The notes under the pieces are model-generated. The model had not been told where the DNA came from, made no database searches, and saw only the letters and a program-made list of their open reading frames with translations. The position numbers and the translations under genes were made by a program. From NCBI GenBank assembly GCA_028278625.1, contig JANQDY010000073.1, positions 1 through 43,921 on the forward strand: DNA of 43,921 bases, given 5' to 3'. This document shows positions 32,839 to 42,193 of the stretch, piece after piece; position 1 is the stretch's first letter; the number at the start of each line of letters is the position of its first letter. The stretch is from Thermodesulfobacteriota bacterium (GTDB lineage: Bacteria > Desulfobacterota > DSM-4660 > Desulfatiglandales > Desulfatiglandaceae).

Positions 32839-34434
32839 GTGTTGAAAAGGTCCTTCCTTCTGGCTGTTGCGGCGGTATCACTGGTGGTGGCCATGGCCAC
32901 CGTTTTGTGGGTTGCCGCTTTTTGGCACCGTCTGAGCGCGGCTGAAGAGGCCCTTTTTGTTCATGTGTTGTTCGAACGGTTCGCAGGGATTCTGCTGGCG
33001 GCATTTTTTTTGATGGTCGCACTGGCAATCCTTCTTGGCATTCTTCTTCATCGCTATTTAATACCCTTAAGGCGTTTGGTGGAAGAAACAACTGTTATAG
33101 CGACGGTGAATGCGTCTCACAGGATTTCCGCCAGAGGTGCCAAGGATATCGTAAAGCTCGCTCAAGCCATAAACGATGGGGCGGTACGGTTTCAGAATCT
33201 AGAGAGGTCGATCAGCGATCAGATTCGTAACTCGAAACAAAAAGAGATGGAAGAACGCAATATGCTTGCATCGGTAATCTGCCGTCTCAAAGAAGGCATT
33301 TTGCTGTGTCGCAATGACGGTTCAATTCTGCTTTATAATGTTAGTGCCAGGAGAATGTTTTCATCTATTTCTTCCGATGTCGAACATGGAAATAATGATT
33401 CAGTAATCGTAGGATTGGGCCGATCTGTTTTCGATATCCTGGGTAAGAAACGTTTCCAAAGGGCTCTTGCGGAGTTGAACCGGCAGCAGAAACAGGGTGA
33501 AGAGAACCCCGTTTACGATTTCAAGGTGGAAACATACGTCGGTGAAATGCTTCGCATTCAGATATTTCCTCTCATCGATGCCATGAAAAAAGAGAGCGGT
33601 TTCATCATCACCTGTTATGATGTGGACAAGAAAGTCATTAAGAATAACGAAAAACTGATTGAAGAAAGTTCATTTGAATCACAGGAGCCCCCCTCTTCGG
33701 TGACGCTTCTGGCGCCTTTGGGTTCCTCCGGCGTTGAGAGCGGAAGCACTTACCTGTCACACACTCAAAGGAACCGCCCCGAATTCTACGATTTCGATCT
33801 GTTCAGGTACCCGAAAAGGAAATCCTTTGGATGGGAAATGCGCCTATCGGAGATCGGTTTCACGGCATTCGATACGGAAACCACGGGGCTGGATCCACTG
33901 GGCGGAGACGAGATCATCTCAATCGGTGCGGTCAGGATTTTCAACGGCCGGGTTCTCGAGTCCGAATCTTTTGACCAGTTAGTTGAAACCAGACGTCTCA
34001 TAAAGGGGGAGGCGATACGGGTCCATGGTATTGTTCCTGAGATGCTTTCGGGTCAGCCCACCATTGACAAGGTATTGCCCGTTTTTCGGATATTTGTGGG
34101 CGACACGGTTCTCGTAGGACATAATGTGGCATTTGATATGCGTTTCCTGCAGTTAAAAGAGGAAGAAAGCGGCGTGACGTTCAATAATCCCGTGCTGGAT
34201 ACCCTCCTGTTGTCAGTGGCGTTACACCCGAATCAGGAGGACCACAGCCTTGAAGCAATTGCCGAACGCCTCGGTTTGAATGTGATCGGACGTCATTCGG
34301 CGCTGGGCGATGCCATCCTGACGGCAAATATTTTCAGCAAAATGATCAAGCTATTAAATAACAAAAAGATTCGGACCCTTGAAGAGGCGATTGCTTCCAC
34401 CCGCAACTCCTACTACGCGCGCCTTAAATATTGA
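32839..34434 (+). CDS. Membrane HAMP/PAS protein with C-terminal DnaQ-like 3'-5' exonuclease
   Basis: The 531-residue protein has two N-terminal membrane helices (about 5-29 and 47-70), a HAMP-like linker (about 72-125), a PAS-like domain (about 140-275, LKEGILLCRNDGSILLYNVS) and a linker of about 60 residues. A DEDDh exonuclease (about 338-520) follows. All five catalytic residues are present: D345 and E347 (FDTETTGL), D433 (GHNVAFDMRFL), H486 and D491 (HSALGDA). The active site should face the cytoplasm. The start is GTG 32839 (TTG follows at once). Such sensor-exonucleases occur in Proteobacteria beside DUF294 nucleotidyltransferases; one lies at 39929-41023 here. The target, DNA or RNA, is unknown. 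Confidence 0.85.
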   Translation: MLKRSFLLAVAAVSLVVAMATVLWVAAFWHRLSAAEEALFVHVLFERFAGILLAAFFLMVALAILLGILLHRYLIPLRRLVEETTVIATVNASHRISARGAKDIVKLAQAINDGAVRFQNLERSISDQIRNSKQKEMEERNMLASVICRLKEGILLCRNDGSILLYNVSARRMFSSISSDVEHGNNDSVIVGLGRSVFDILGKKRFQRALAELNRQQKQGEENPVYDFKVETYVGEMLRIQIFPLIDAMKKESGFIITCYDVDKKVIKNNEKLIEESSFESQEPPSSVTLLAPLGSSGVESGSTYLSHTQRNRPEFYDFDLFRYPKRKSFGWEMRLSEIGFTAFDTETTGLDPLGGDEIISIGAVRIFNGRVLESESFDQLVETRRLIKGEAIRVHGIVPEMLSGQPTIDKVLPVFRIFVGDTVLVGHNVAFDMRFLQLKEEESGVTFNNPVLDTLLLSVALHPNQEDHSLEAIAERLGLNVIGRHSALGDAILTANIFSKMIKLLNNKKIRTLEEAIASTRNSYYARLKY

Positions 34435-34735
34435 CAGGTCGCTACCTCCTGATTTCCTCCTGTTTTTGGGCAGATTTTGGCTGGGCTCGAATCCGTTGTT
34501 TATCCTCCTGTAAACGCATTGTTTTGATTTCCCTCAATTTCATGCTATAAGATCTCAAACGGGGCTGCCCACAACGACCATTAAGCCTGAAGTACTTTGC
34601 TGACTTCCTGTGAACCCCTGGGGAAGCTCCTACCTATACTCAAGGCTTCAAAAAGCACTTGCATACTGAAAAGCGCCATTAATTAGGGATCGAGTATCTG
34701 TATTTTTTCTAATCCAACAAAAAAGGGTGGGACAA
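34435..34735. other. Intergenic region before the hybrid kinase
   Basis: No coding frame of note. A promoter candidate is TTGATT (34524-34529), 16-base spacer, TATAAG (34546-34551). A short CCTCCTG motif recurs three times at 34445-34520. Nothing else was seen. Confidence 0.35.
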
Positions 34736-37114
34736 ATGTCAAGAAAGCCGACCTATGAAGAATTAGAGGAAAAGGTTCGATCACTAGAGAACTGTGAAGA
34801 GCAGTTGGAATTAGCCAATTACAAACTGCTCGTTGCAAAAAAATATGCTAAACTTGGCTGGTGGGAATTTGATATCAATAACGACAAAATTACATGGTCG
34901 GATGAGGTTTACCAGTTTTATGGTATCACGCATGATGACGATGAATCTTTAGGGTTTGATAGGTTGATGGAGCTTATAGATCCGAGATATCATGATTACC
35001 ATGATCAGCAAGTTAATTTGTTATTGGATACAGGGGCTGCAGTTTTTGAATACCCAATAAATAGACCCGACGGAAAATTATGCTGGATTTACACAAAAGG
35101 AAATATCAGAACTGACAATGATGGAACTCCCACGCATATGTTTGGGGTTATACAGGATATCACAGAAAGAAAGCTGGCAGAAAATGCACTGGCAGAAAGC
35201 GAATCGCGGTTAAAGGAAGCCCAAAGCATTGCCAAAATCGGAAGCTGGGACATGGATGCCCAAACGGGAGAAGGATATTGGTCTGATGAGTTATACTTAC
35301 TTCTTGGCTACAAACCTGGTGAAAAGCCCGCTACATACAGTCTTTTCAGAGAGCATGTTCATCCCGATGATATTGCAAATTTCGAAAACCAAATAAGTGA
35401 ATATACCAGTCGCGTAAAACAAGTGGATGAAATATTTAGATTTGTTACCGCAAGAGATGAAATCCGCACTGCTCGTTCCATTGGAAAAGTTGTGTTTGAT
35501 GAAAAAGGAAATCCCAAAAGGACATGGGGAACCTTCCAGGACATTACTGAGCGCAAACAGGCGGAAGAAGCCTTGAAAAAAAGTGAAGAAAAATTTTCTA
35601 AATTCTTCTTTTCAAGTCCCACCTGGCTAGCCGTTACCAGGCTTGAGGATGGAAAATATCTGGAGATAAACAATGCTTTTGAAAGATATACCGGATTCTC
35701 ACGTGAGGAAACCATTGGTCGGTCTTCACTGGAAATAGGCCTCTGGGGCGATACCGAAAGGAGAGAACGCTTGATAAAAATAGCCCGGAAATATGGAGGA
35801 TTCCAAGAACAAGAGGTTGTTTTCCGTACCAAACTCGGTGATCCGTTACCTGCACTCTGGTCGGCTATTGTTGTTGAAATTGACCAGGAGGATTGTCTGC
35901 TCAGTACGGTCATGGATATATCTGAATTGAAGAGAGCCGAAAAGGAGAAGGAGTCCCTTCATATGGAGCTCCATCAGGCACACAAAATGGAGGCCATTGG
36001 CAACCTCGCGGGTGGTATTGCCCACGAATTTAATAACGTTCTGGGCATCATTTTGGGTAACGCTGAACTGGCGATAGACGATGTTCCTGACTGGAACCCA
36101 GCAAAAGAATCCCTGCAGCAAATCCGCAAAGCCTCTTTCAGGGCCAGAGAGGTGGTCCGCCAAATTCTCAGTTTCGCCCGCAAAACCATGACGGGCTTGA
36201 AGCCTTTGGAGATCAACACAGTTGTCAATGAATCGCTCAAGCTCATTCGGGCTTCAATCCCTACCATGATTGACATGCAACAAAACATTTCATCAGAACC
36301 ACAGATGGTTCTGGGCGATCCGACCGAAATACATCAAATCGTCATCAATCTCTGCACCAATGCCTCTCACGCCATGAAGGAAACGGGTGGTATTCTGGAG
36401 GTGGGGATTTCTGAAGTGACCTTGGATGAAATGTCCGCCGCCCGCTATGAAGACCTTTCCCTCGGCGATTTTGTCAAGCTGACCGTCAGGGACAGCGGCG
36501 AAGGTATCGCACCCGAAGTTCTAGAGAAGGCTTTTGAACCCTATTTCACCACAAAAGAGTTCGGTGCAGGAAGCGGTATGGGGCTTGCGGTGGTTTACGG
36601 AATCGTCAAGAAGTGTAAGGGCGCAATTAATATAGAAAGCACTGTTGGTGAAGGAACCACCGTTGAAGTGCTGCTGCCAAAGATCGAGGAAGAAGCACCG
36701 GCCAAAAAGAAGATAGAAGATGATTTGCCCAATGGCAACGAAAGAATTCTTCTGGTGGATGACGATCCATCCATCGCCAATATACTTCGTCAGATGCTGG
36801 AACGGTTGGGTTACACCGTCTCACCCATGACGGATAGTGTTCAAGCGCTTGCACTTTTTCAATCGAACCCAGATGATTTTGACCTGGTGATTACCGATAT
36901 GTCCATGCCCAAGATGTCGGGGACCCAACTGGCGGGCGAATTGATGAAAGTAAGAAAGAATGTTCCTATCATTCTTTGTACCGGGCACAGCGACATCGTT
37001 AATGAAGAGAAAGCAAAAGAGATTGGCGTCAAGGGATTTGCCATGAAGCCTTTGGATAAAGGCAAACTGGCCACGGCAGTGCGTGCAGTCCTGGAAGTTA
37101 ATGATGATGCTTAG
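34736..37114 (+). CDS. Hybrid sensor histidine kinase (three PAS, HisKA, HATPase, receiver)
   Basis: This 792-residue soluble kinase starts MSRKPTYEELEEKVRSLE, a short coiled coil typical of Desulfobacterota PAS kinases. Three PAS/PAC units follow (about 35-155, 160-285, 290-405; each closes with DITERK or DISELKR). The HisKA phosphorylation site is H430 (AHEFNNVLGIILGNAEL), and the HATPase spans about 520-660 (NLCTNASHAMKETGG, DSGEGIAP, GSGMGLAVVYGIV). A C-terminal receiver (about 672-790) has phospho-acceptor D721 (VITDMSMPKMSG) and acidic pocket LLVDDDPS. There are no membrane helices, so it senses a cytoplasmic signal. No response regulator with a DNA-binding domain is adjacent. GGGTGGGA precedes the ATG. 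Confidence 0.94.
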   Translation: MSRKPTYEELEEKVRSLENCEEQLELANYKLLVAKKYAKLGWWEFDINNDKITWSDEVYQFYGITHDDDESLGFDRLMELIDPRYHDYHDQQVNLLLDTGAAVFEYPINRPDGKLCWIYTKGNIRTDNDGTPTHMFGVIQDITERKLAENALAESESRLKEAQSIAKIGSWDMDAQTGEGYWSDELYLLLGYKPGEKPATYSLFREHVHPDDIANFENQISEYTSRVKQVDEIFRFVTARDEIRTARSIGKVVFDEKGNPKRTWGTFQDITERKQAEEALKKSEEKFSKFFFSSPTWLAVTRLEDGKYLEINNAFERYTGFSREETIGRSSLEIGLWGDTERRERLIKIARKYGGFQEQEVVFRTKLGDPLPALWSAIVVEIDQEDCLLSTVMDISELKRAEKEKESLHMELHQAHKMEAIGNLAGGIAHEFNNVLGIILGNAELAIDDVPDWNPAKESLQQIRKASFRAREVVRQILSFARKTMTGLKPLEINTVVNESLKLIRASIPTMIDMQQNISSEPQMVLGDPTEIHQIVINLCTNASHAMKETGGILEVGISEVTLDEMSAARYEDLSLGDFVKLTVRDSGEGIAPEVLEKAFEPYFTTKEFGAGSGMGLAVVYGIVKKCKGAINIESTVGEGTTVEVLLPKIEEEAPAKKKIEDDLPNGNERILLVDDDPSIANILRQMLERLGYTVSPMTDSVQALALFQSNPDDFDLVITDMSMPKMSGTQLAGELMKVRKNVPIILCTGHSDIVNEEKAKEIGVKGFAMKPLDKGKLATAVRAVLEVNDDA

Positions 37115-37191
37115 GACACCGTGGGGGCAGCTCGAGATTAGAAACAACAGATCAATTTCCGCGTAGAACTCCACGAAGTCTCCCTTAAGGA

Positions 37192-37923
37192 TCAACTCAT
37201 GTACCACCCGCCGTTGATATTTATTGTCTGGCCGGTCATGTAGCCATTCCTTGCAAGCGCCACAACAATATCGGCAACTTCTTCTACCGTTCCAAAACGT
37301 CCGATCGGAATGAGGTCATGTCGTGCATTGGGATTGCTGGTCACCATTTCAGTTTCAATCAGTGCTGGAGCAATGACATTTGCGGTAATACCCTCTTTGG
37401 CAAGCAGAGCTGCATAAGAATGGGTCAACCCCATCATGCCGGCTTTGGATGCCGCGTAATGAGGTCCAACAACACCGCCCAGTTGAGCTGCGACGGAAGA
37501 AATATTGATTATACGGCCCCACTGGCGGGAACGCATCCCTGGTAGCACAGCTTGCGTCATCAGGAAGGCGGATTTTAAATTGACCTGGATGACCTCATCC
37601 CATAGCTCTTCCGTGATTTGGTCGATGGCCTTCGGGCGTGTTATGCCGGCATTGTTGACAAGAATATCAACTTCACCGAGTTTATCCTCCACACTCCGCA
37701 CAATTGTGGATAGATCGTCGGCAACTGATACATCGCCGCCAACGGTCAAGCTATTCCGCCCAAATTTTTCAATGTTTAAACAGACCGCTTCAGCTTCTTT
37801 CTCGCGTGTCTTGAAATTAACGGCAATATCTGCCCCTGCTTTTGCAAGCGCAATCGCGGTAGCGCGTCCAATGCCACGGCTGGCGCCGGTTACCATGGCC
37901 ACTTTGCCGGATATGTCATCCAT
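37192..37923 (-). CDS. Short-chain dehydrogenase/reductase (FabG-like)
   Basis: This 243-residue SDR has the nucleotide-binding VTGASRGIGRATAIALAKAG, NNAGIT, the catalytic Ser in INISSVAAQ and the YAASK motif (Tyr and Lys), and ends TGQTININGGWYMS. It resembles 3-oxoacyl-ACP reductases and acetoacetyl-CoA reductases (PhaB); residues NFKTREKE after the second strand favour NADPH. No other fatty acid genes are adjacent, so a role in acyl or polyhydroxyalkanoate metabolism is only possible. ATG 37923 follows AAAGGA; the frame to 38001 adds an unrelated hydrophobic stretch. Confidence 0.88.
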   Translation of the reverse strand: MDDISGKVAMVTGASRGIGRATAIALAKAGADIAVNFKTREKEAEAVCLNIEKFGRNSLTVGGDVSVADDLSTIVRSVEDKLGEVDILVNNAGITRPKAIDQITEELWDEVIQVNLKSAFLMTQAVLPGMRSRQWGRIINISSVAAQLGGVVGPHYAASKAGMMGLTHSYAALLAKEGITANVIAPALIETEMVTSNPNARHDLIPIGRFGTVEEVADIVVALARNGYMTGQTININGGWYMS

Positions 37924-38253
37924 ATTTATTATCCTTTCACGTACGACACCCCATAAAAAAGACAGCACAGATGTCCAAAAGCACAAAAGGCCGAAGGACA
38001 AGAATGAGGAAAGAAAAAGACCTGAAATTACAAAATGAATTCATAGCACAGGAAAGTCAAGTTCAAACGGGCTGCTATTTCACTTGAAATGGAAAGTATC
38101 ATCCGAGTAGACTCCTATCGTCCATGCAGGCATGAAGCCGGCCTTCATCGATACTGCCGAAGCTGATGCCCCTGTGGCCCTTGCCCAAATCGGGAAGTGC
38201 GGTGTGGACACCTCTTATCATTTATTTTCAAAACGTCTACCAGGAGCAGAAGC
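37924..38253. other. Divergent intergenic region between SDR and aldo/keto reductase
   Basis: A 41-codon plus-strand frame (38132-38257, starting MKPAFIDTAEADAPVALAQI) ends in an ATGA overlap with the aldo/keto reductase start, which might mean translational coupling. It has no clear ribosome site and no known domain. The rest is AT-rich and probably holds the two promoters. Confidence 0.3.
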
Positions 38254-39279
38254 ATGAAGAAGAAACGTTTAGGCAAAACAGAGCTAATGGTTTCAGAGCT
38301 CGGTTTCGGCGGGATCCCCATTATGCAGTTGGAAGCAAAGGATGCCGCTCGGATGGTCCGGTATTGTTTCGATGGTGGCGTCAATTTTTTCGATACGGCA
38401 AACATGTATCTGGACAGTGAAGGAAAAATCGGGCAGGCCTTGGAAGGCGTACGCAACCAGGCTGTAATCGCCACCAAGACGTTGGAAAGGTCGAGGGAAA
38501 AGGCGGCCGAACATATCGCCAAAAGCCTTAAGCAGCTTCGCACCGATTATATAGACCTTTTTCAACTCCATAACCTGTCCGAGGAATCTGAACTTAAATC
38601 AGTGCTAGCTCCCGGTGGCGCCATGGAGGCGGCAACGGAAGCAAAAAGTAAGGGCCAAATTCGGCATATCGGGTTCAGCGCCCACAATAAAGACACGGCT
38701 CTTAAAGGGGTTCAAACCGGGCTCTTTGAAACGATTCAGTTCCCTTTCAACTTTTTGGAAACCCAGGCCCTTGAGGCCTTGTATCCCGCGGCTCTGGAGA
38801 AAGACATGGGCATTATAGCCATGAAACCTTTGGGCGGCGGTATGCTCGAACGGGCCGATCTGTGTTTCAGATTTCTACAGCAACACCCGCATGTGATACC
38901 CGTACCCGGGGTATCCAACAAAGAAGAATTCGATCAGATCATGGCCGTGTACGAAAGGCCTCAACCGCTGACCGACCAGGACAGACAGGACATGGAAAGC
39001 ATCCGTGAACAACTGGGAGATGCATTCTGCCGGCGTTGCGGTTATTGTCTGCCCTGTCCACAAGGTGTGAAGATCAGGGAGGCCCAGATGTTTCCCGCCA
39101 TTATGAATCGCCTGGCGCCCTCGCAGGCCATGGTTTTTATGAAAGACACGATTGCCACGGTGGGCGAATGCATCGAATGCGGCGAATGCGAAGAGAAGTG
39201 CCCTTATAACTTGCCCATCGTTCTTATGCTCAGGAACCATGCGGAGGGTTTTCGGGAACTCGAGGCCTCGCTAGGCTGA
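38254..39279 (+). CDS. Aldo/keto reductase with C-terminal 4Fe-4S ferredoxin domain
   Basis: The 341-residue protein combines an aldo/keto reductase barrel (about 1-255: LGKTELMVSELGFGGIP, FFDTANMY, TDYIDLFQLHNL, GIIAMKPLGGGML) with a C-terminal ferredoxin-like part. The latter has two Cys clusters: CRRCGYCLPCPQG and CIECGECEEKCPYNLP. This class is common in strict anaerobes and is thought to use ferredoxin or couple NAD(P)H with Fe-S electrons. The start at 38254 follows AGGAGC and begins the usual MKKKRLGKTELMVS; the frame from 38197 adds an unrelated stretch. The physiological substrate is unknown. Confidence 0.9.
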   Translation: MKKKRLGKTELMVSELGFGGIPIMQLEAKDAARMVRYCFDGGVNFFDTANMYLDSEGKIGQALEGVRNQAVIATKTLERSREKAAEHIAKSLKQLRTDYIDLFQLHNLSEESELKSVLAPGGAMEAATEAKSKGQIRHIGFSAHNKDTALKGVQTGLFETIQFPFNFLETQALEALYPAALEKDMGIIAMKPLGGGMLERADLCFRFLQQHPHVIPVPGVSNKEEFDQIMAVYERPQPLTDQDRQDMESIREQLGDAFCRRCGYCLPCPQGVKIREAQMFPAIMNRLAPSQAMVFMKDTIATVGECIECGECEEKCPYNLPIVLMLRNHAEGFRELEASLG

Positions 39280-39481
39280 AAAAAGTGATAATTCGGTCGC
39301 CGGCGCATCTCTTTTGGAACGCCAAAATCCATTTCATATGGTCCGCCAAAGTTTGATGTCTTGACTTATGTTGCGGCCTATAAATATGTTGGGTTTGCAT
39401 TAGAAAAAGCCAGGGTATTTTTGTCCTCAAAACGTTGCGAGACGCCTTACGTTGTCCTTGTGCCCTATCCAGCCGGCATCA

Positions 39482-39868
39482 TCAATCGGACCAGAGCTTG
39501 CGGTATATCCACGCGGGTATGTAGATTTTGCTAAAGAGTTTCCTGAGCCCCAGAATCAACAAGACAAGCAGGGCGCATTCAGACACCCCCCTGCACACGG
39601 CTGCCCAGTAATTGTATTTCTGATGTTCTCGGATGAATTTCTCTCTTTTTGAAAGTGAACCGGCCGTCAAATGACTTTTCAATTCGGGTGGGACTTCCTT
39701 TTCAAAGAGTTTTTTTGAGTCTTTCAAGTGAGATTCGGTAACACCGCGTTCTTTGAGGAACGCGAGATAATGGGCGGCTGTCTGACTCTGATAATACATC
39801 AAGATGAGCATCGTCGCCCCGAAAAGAAAGAGAATCAACAAAGACGCCACTGCAACTTTTTTTGCCAT
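39482..39868 (-). CDS. Small membrane protein, unknown
   Basis: The 128-residue protein has two predicted membrane helices (about 5-27 and 91-110) flanking a charged, mostly helical middle (HYLAFLKERGVTESHLKDSK). Its C-terminus is basic and aromatic (YIPAWIYRKLW). GAGGCC lies before the ATG. It is the last gene of the minus-strand cluster led by the permease and follows the nucleotidyltransferase gene by 60 bases. I do not recognise a family; it may be a membrane anchor for the nucleotidyltransferase. Confidence 0.65.
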   Translation of the reverse strand: MAKKVAVASLLILFLFGATMLILMYYQSQTAAHYLAFLKERGVTESHLKDSKKLFEKEVPPELKSHLTAGSLSKREKFIREHQKYNYWAAVCRGVSECALLVLLILGLRKLFSKIYIPAWIYRKLWSD

Positions 39869-39928
39869 GGTCAGGCCTCTTAAATAAGAAATATCAATAA
39901 TCCGGTCTTAATCACTTGCGGAAACACC

Positions 39929-41023
39929 TTAAGGGTCAAAATGGACCTCTTTGGGCGAAAGTGACCAGGAATCATCCGCCTTGACTTTCTTAACATAGCG
40001 CTTGAGCTTTTTTAGGGCGCGGAGCGCCTGTCTCAGTCCCTGTTGCTCCTGGGGCGTAAGGCGATCCGGGTCAACATGGTTTGTCGGCGCTTGGTGCAGA
40101 TGAACGGTTTCATAAATCTGACCGGCAATTCTCTGTCGCATCAGCGTTCTGTATGAAAAGATGATGAAACGGAAATCTTCAGGGGAAATGATCTTTCTTG
40201 ATACCAGTTCAGAAAAACGTTCTTCTGTATTTGTTGCGTCTACATCATACTTATAAGCCAGCAGCCTTGCAATGAAGACGAAAGGTTCCATGGCGGCTTT
40301 AAGGTCAAACACTTCCCGTCCATCCGCCGCTTTCTCAAGAACCAGATTGCCGAGCCTGGTCAACGGGGTTTTGTAATTTGCCGCGATTTCAGACATGAAC
40401 CGAAAGAAGCCGCGTGATTCTTTCAGCATCAGCGTCACATGGTTTCTCAGCCTGGCTTCAAGTGCTTTCTCTCCGTAGATCCCTTTGAAATCAAAAAGAG
40501 CGCCAAATCGCAACTGGACATCCGGTTCGATTTCATTGATCCATTTTGAAAAGTATCCTTCATAGGCCTTAACAGGTTGGCACCAGATCGGGTTGCTGGC
40601 CATGATATTCCCCTCGCAGTAATTGTATCCCGCATGATGAAGCCACCGGGAAACACGCTGCCCCATGTGAAGGAACCATTCCTGAATCTCGGTTTGGCGG
40701 TCCAAAGAGACATCTTCAAACAAGATGGCGTTATCCTGGTCGGTTTTGATGGTTTGCTCTTTTCTGCAACTGCTGCCGAGCAACAGAAAAAGAAACTTTG
40801 CGGGTGGGGGTTCTGAAGATGTTTCCAGCGCCATCCGGATGCATTTGATGTAGACCGTTTCAGCCACCGTATTCATCAGCCGGTTTATCAGTTCTATGGC
40901 CGTACCTTCCTCCTGCAGACGTTTGACCATCGGCGGCAGATATGCCGCCGTGTCGGGCATTGCATCACAACTCGGTGCGTTTTCTATTTTCCGGATGAGC
41001 GTGTCGTAAGCAATGGGCGCCAT
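39929..41023 (-). CDS. DUF294-type nucleotidyltransferase (GlnD/GlnE-like fold), no CBS domains
   Basis: The 364-residue protein has an N-terminal helical part (about 1-65), a nucleotidyltransferase domain (about 70-190) with the polymerase-beta-type signature GSSCRKEQTIKTDQDNAIL, and the DUF294 C-terminal substrate-binding domain (about 215-340). In the usual form cyclic-nucleotide and CBS domains precede the transferase; here both are absent. These proteins are presumed to transfer a nucleotide onto a target, by analogy to GlnD/GlnE, but targets are not known. DUF294 genes often sit with a DEDDh exonuclease gene, and one is at 32839-34434 in this window. Neighbours are small membrane proteins and a stress protein. 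Confidence 0.85.
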   Translation of the reverse strand: MAPIAYDTLIRKIENAPSCDAMPDTAAYLPPMVKRLQEEGTAIELINRLMNTVAETVYIKCIRMALETSSEPPPAKFLFLLLGSSCRKEQTIKTDQDNAILFEDVSLDRQTEIQEWFLHMGQRVSRWLHHAGYNYCEGNIMASNPIWCQPVKAYEGYFSKWINEIEPDVQLRFGALFDFKGIYGEKALEARLRNHVTLMLKESRGFFRFMSEIAANYKTPLTRLGNLVLEKAADGREVFDLKAAMEPFVFIARLLAYKYDVDATNTEERFSELVSRKIISPEDFRFIIFSYRTLMRQRIAGQIYETVHLHQAPTNHVDPDRLTPQEQQGLRQALRALKKLKRYVKKVKADDSWSLSPKEVHFDP

Positions 41024-41066
41024 TTCAATCTCCGCGGCCTCTCATCGGTAGGAACTCAGCTGGACG

Positions 41067-41408
41067 CTATTGAGGTAAATCGGTCGGGAGCATTTTGTGA
41101 GCCTTGAAATATTCATAACGGTATTTTGCCCATTTGTAGGCATCCATAAAACCGATTGCGTAAACAAAAATGCCTCCTGCAAACCGACCCAGGAAAGAAT
41201 GATCCGGGGTTGTCAGGTTGTAGGTGATCCAGGCGCCTATAAGGGAAAAGAACAGAAAAACGAATCCCCGTTTGGGCTGTCGATTGAGAAGGTGTCCGTA
41301 TCCCGGTAGCAGCATGGCGATAAGAAGGACCAACCGGGGATGCATTGGGGGCGTTGCTTTTTCGGGATTCTCAGCGTTCTTCAGTTTCTTTCGCTTTTTC
41401 TTTGCCAT
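41067..41408 (-). CDS. Small membrane protein with Lys-rich N-terminus
   Basis: The 113-residue protein begins with a very basic tail (MAKKKRKKLKN) and has about three hydrophobic segments (LVLLIAMLLPGYGHLL, GFVFLFFSLIGAWITYNL, GRFAGGIFVYAIGFMDAYKWA). The PGYGHLLNRQPKRGFVF pattern recalls TM2-like membrane proteins. It overlaps the end of the upstream gene by 38 bases, so the two are co-translated. ATG 41408 is preferred because it begins the basic tail. Function is unknown. Confidence 0.65.
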   Translation of the reverse strand: MAKKKRKKLKNAENPEKATPPMHPRLVLLIAMLLPGYGHLLNRQPKRGFVFLFFSLIGAWITYNLTTPDHSFLGRFAGGIFVYAIGFMDAYKWAKYRYEYFKAHKMLPTDLPQ

Positions 41409-42072
41409 GGGTGTTGTTCTTAAGATCCTCAAACAATATAAGGAGTTTCTCCAGCAGGTTTTTTAACAGGTCCGGATCGACAGTGATATCATTGAACCTG
41501 ACCTGCCGAAACAGCTTGTAGTAGGGGATTTCCGCCGAGCAAAGCAGGTAGACAAAACGAATTCCGCCTGGGCCAATGGAAAGTTCTTTGGACCGTGAAT
41601 CATCAAATAATCCCATATGGGGTGTGATGAGATTCTCTGGCGGCATGTTTAAGCGATCGTTGGTCCTGAGCAGTGCATGAGAGGGCCAGCCTTCAGGGAT
41701 GCGGAGGTGGGAGTTCAAATCCGCTGACGGGGAATAGGTTTGCGTGTTGTCACGGGGACGAACGAGAAAGTCAAAAATACCTTTATAGGGAATGGCGCCG
41801 CGCACGGTTATGAGTATCCAAAGGGACGGCAATGTGCGAAAGGCAATATCATCGGCGATGGGTTCGATTTTAATCTCATTTTTTTGGTAAAGCCCCGTCA
41901 AGACCGGGTAATAGACATCGTTCTGCGTGACGCGGTACGTCTCAAAAAGATCGAGGCAATTATCGAACATGGCCGCTCTCTGCCCTCGCACCTTTTTGCG
42001 ATTGCGACTGTACATCACCGAATAAATAACGATGGGAACCGCTATCAGAAACAATAGTTCCGCAGTTCCCAT
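41371..42072 (-). CDS. Membrane-anchored protein of unknown function
   Basis: The 233-residue protein has one N-terminal membrane helix (LLFLIAVPIVIYSVMYSR, about 5-22) and a soluble, probably cytoplasmic domain of mixed structure. The C-terminal 40 residues form a charged helix (LLKNLLEKLLILFEDLKN). The middle contains the motifs IPYKGIFDFLVRPRDN and IRIPEGWPSHALL-like stretches without a family I can name. It overlaps the next gene and lies about 120 bases after the stress protein gene on the same strand. It is likely part of the same functional unit as the nucleotidyltransferase. Confidence 0.65.
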   Translation of the reverse strand: MGTAELLFLIAVPIVIYSVMYSRNRKKVRGQRAAMFDNCLDLFETYRVTQNDVYYPVLTGLYQKNEIKIEPIADDIAFRTLPSLWILITVRGAIPYKGIFDFLVRPRDNTQTYSPSADLNSHLRIPEGWPSHALLRTNDRLNMPPENLITPHMGLFDDSRSKELSIGPGGIRFVYLLCSAEIPYYKLFRQVRFNDITVDPDLLKNLLEKLLILFEDLKNNTHGKEKAKETEER

Positions 42073-42135
42073 TTCAGCACCCTAATGATCTTCATTGTTT
42101 ACGGTTCTAACCTTTCGGCCATGAATGTCAGGCCC

Positions 42136-42164
42136 GCTCCGGCATGGTTTTTTCCAGCCGGAGC
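42136..42164 (-). terminator. GC-rich hairpin after the universal stress protein gene
   Basis: GCTCCGGC (42136-42143) and GCCGGAGC (42157-42164) form a perfect 8-bp stem with a 13-base loop, 30 bases past the stress protein stop. The T-run lies in the loop and not after the stem, so it is a weak terminator or a transcript-stabilising hairpin. Confidence 0.4.
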
Positions 42165-42193
42165 ATGGACCTGATCTTTCCATTTTGAAGGGG

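Noticed and set aside
38132..38257. 41-codon frame coupled to the aldo/keto reductase start
   Set aside because: The ATGA overlap is suggestive, but there is no ribosome site, no domain and an in-frame stop only seven codons upstream of the ATG; noted in the intergenic entry only.
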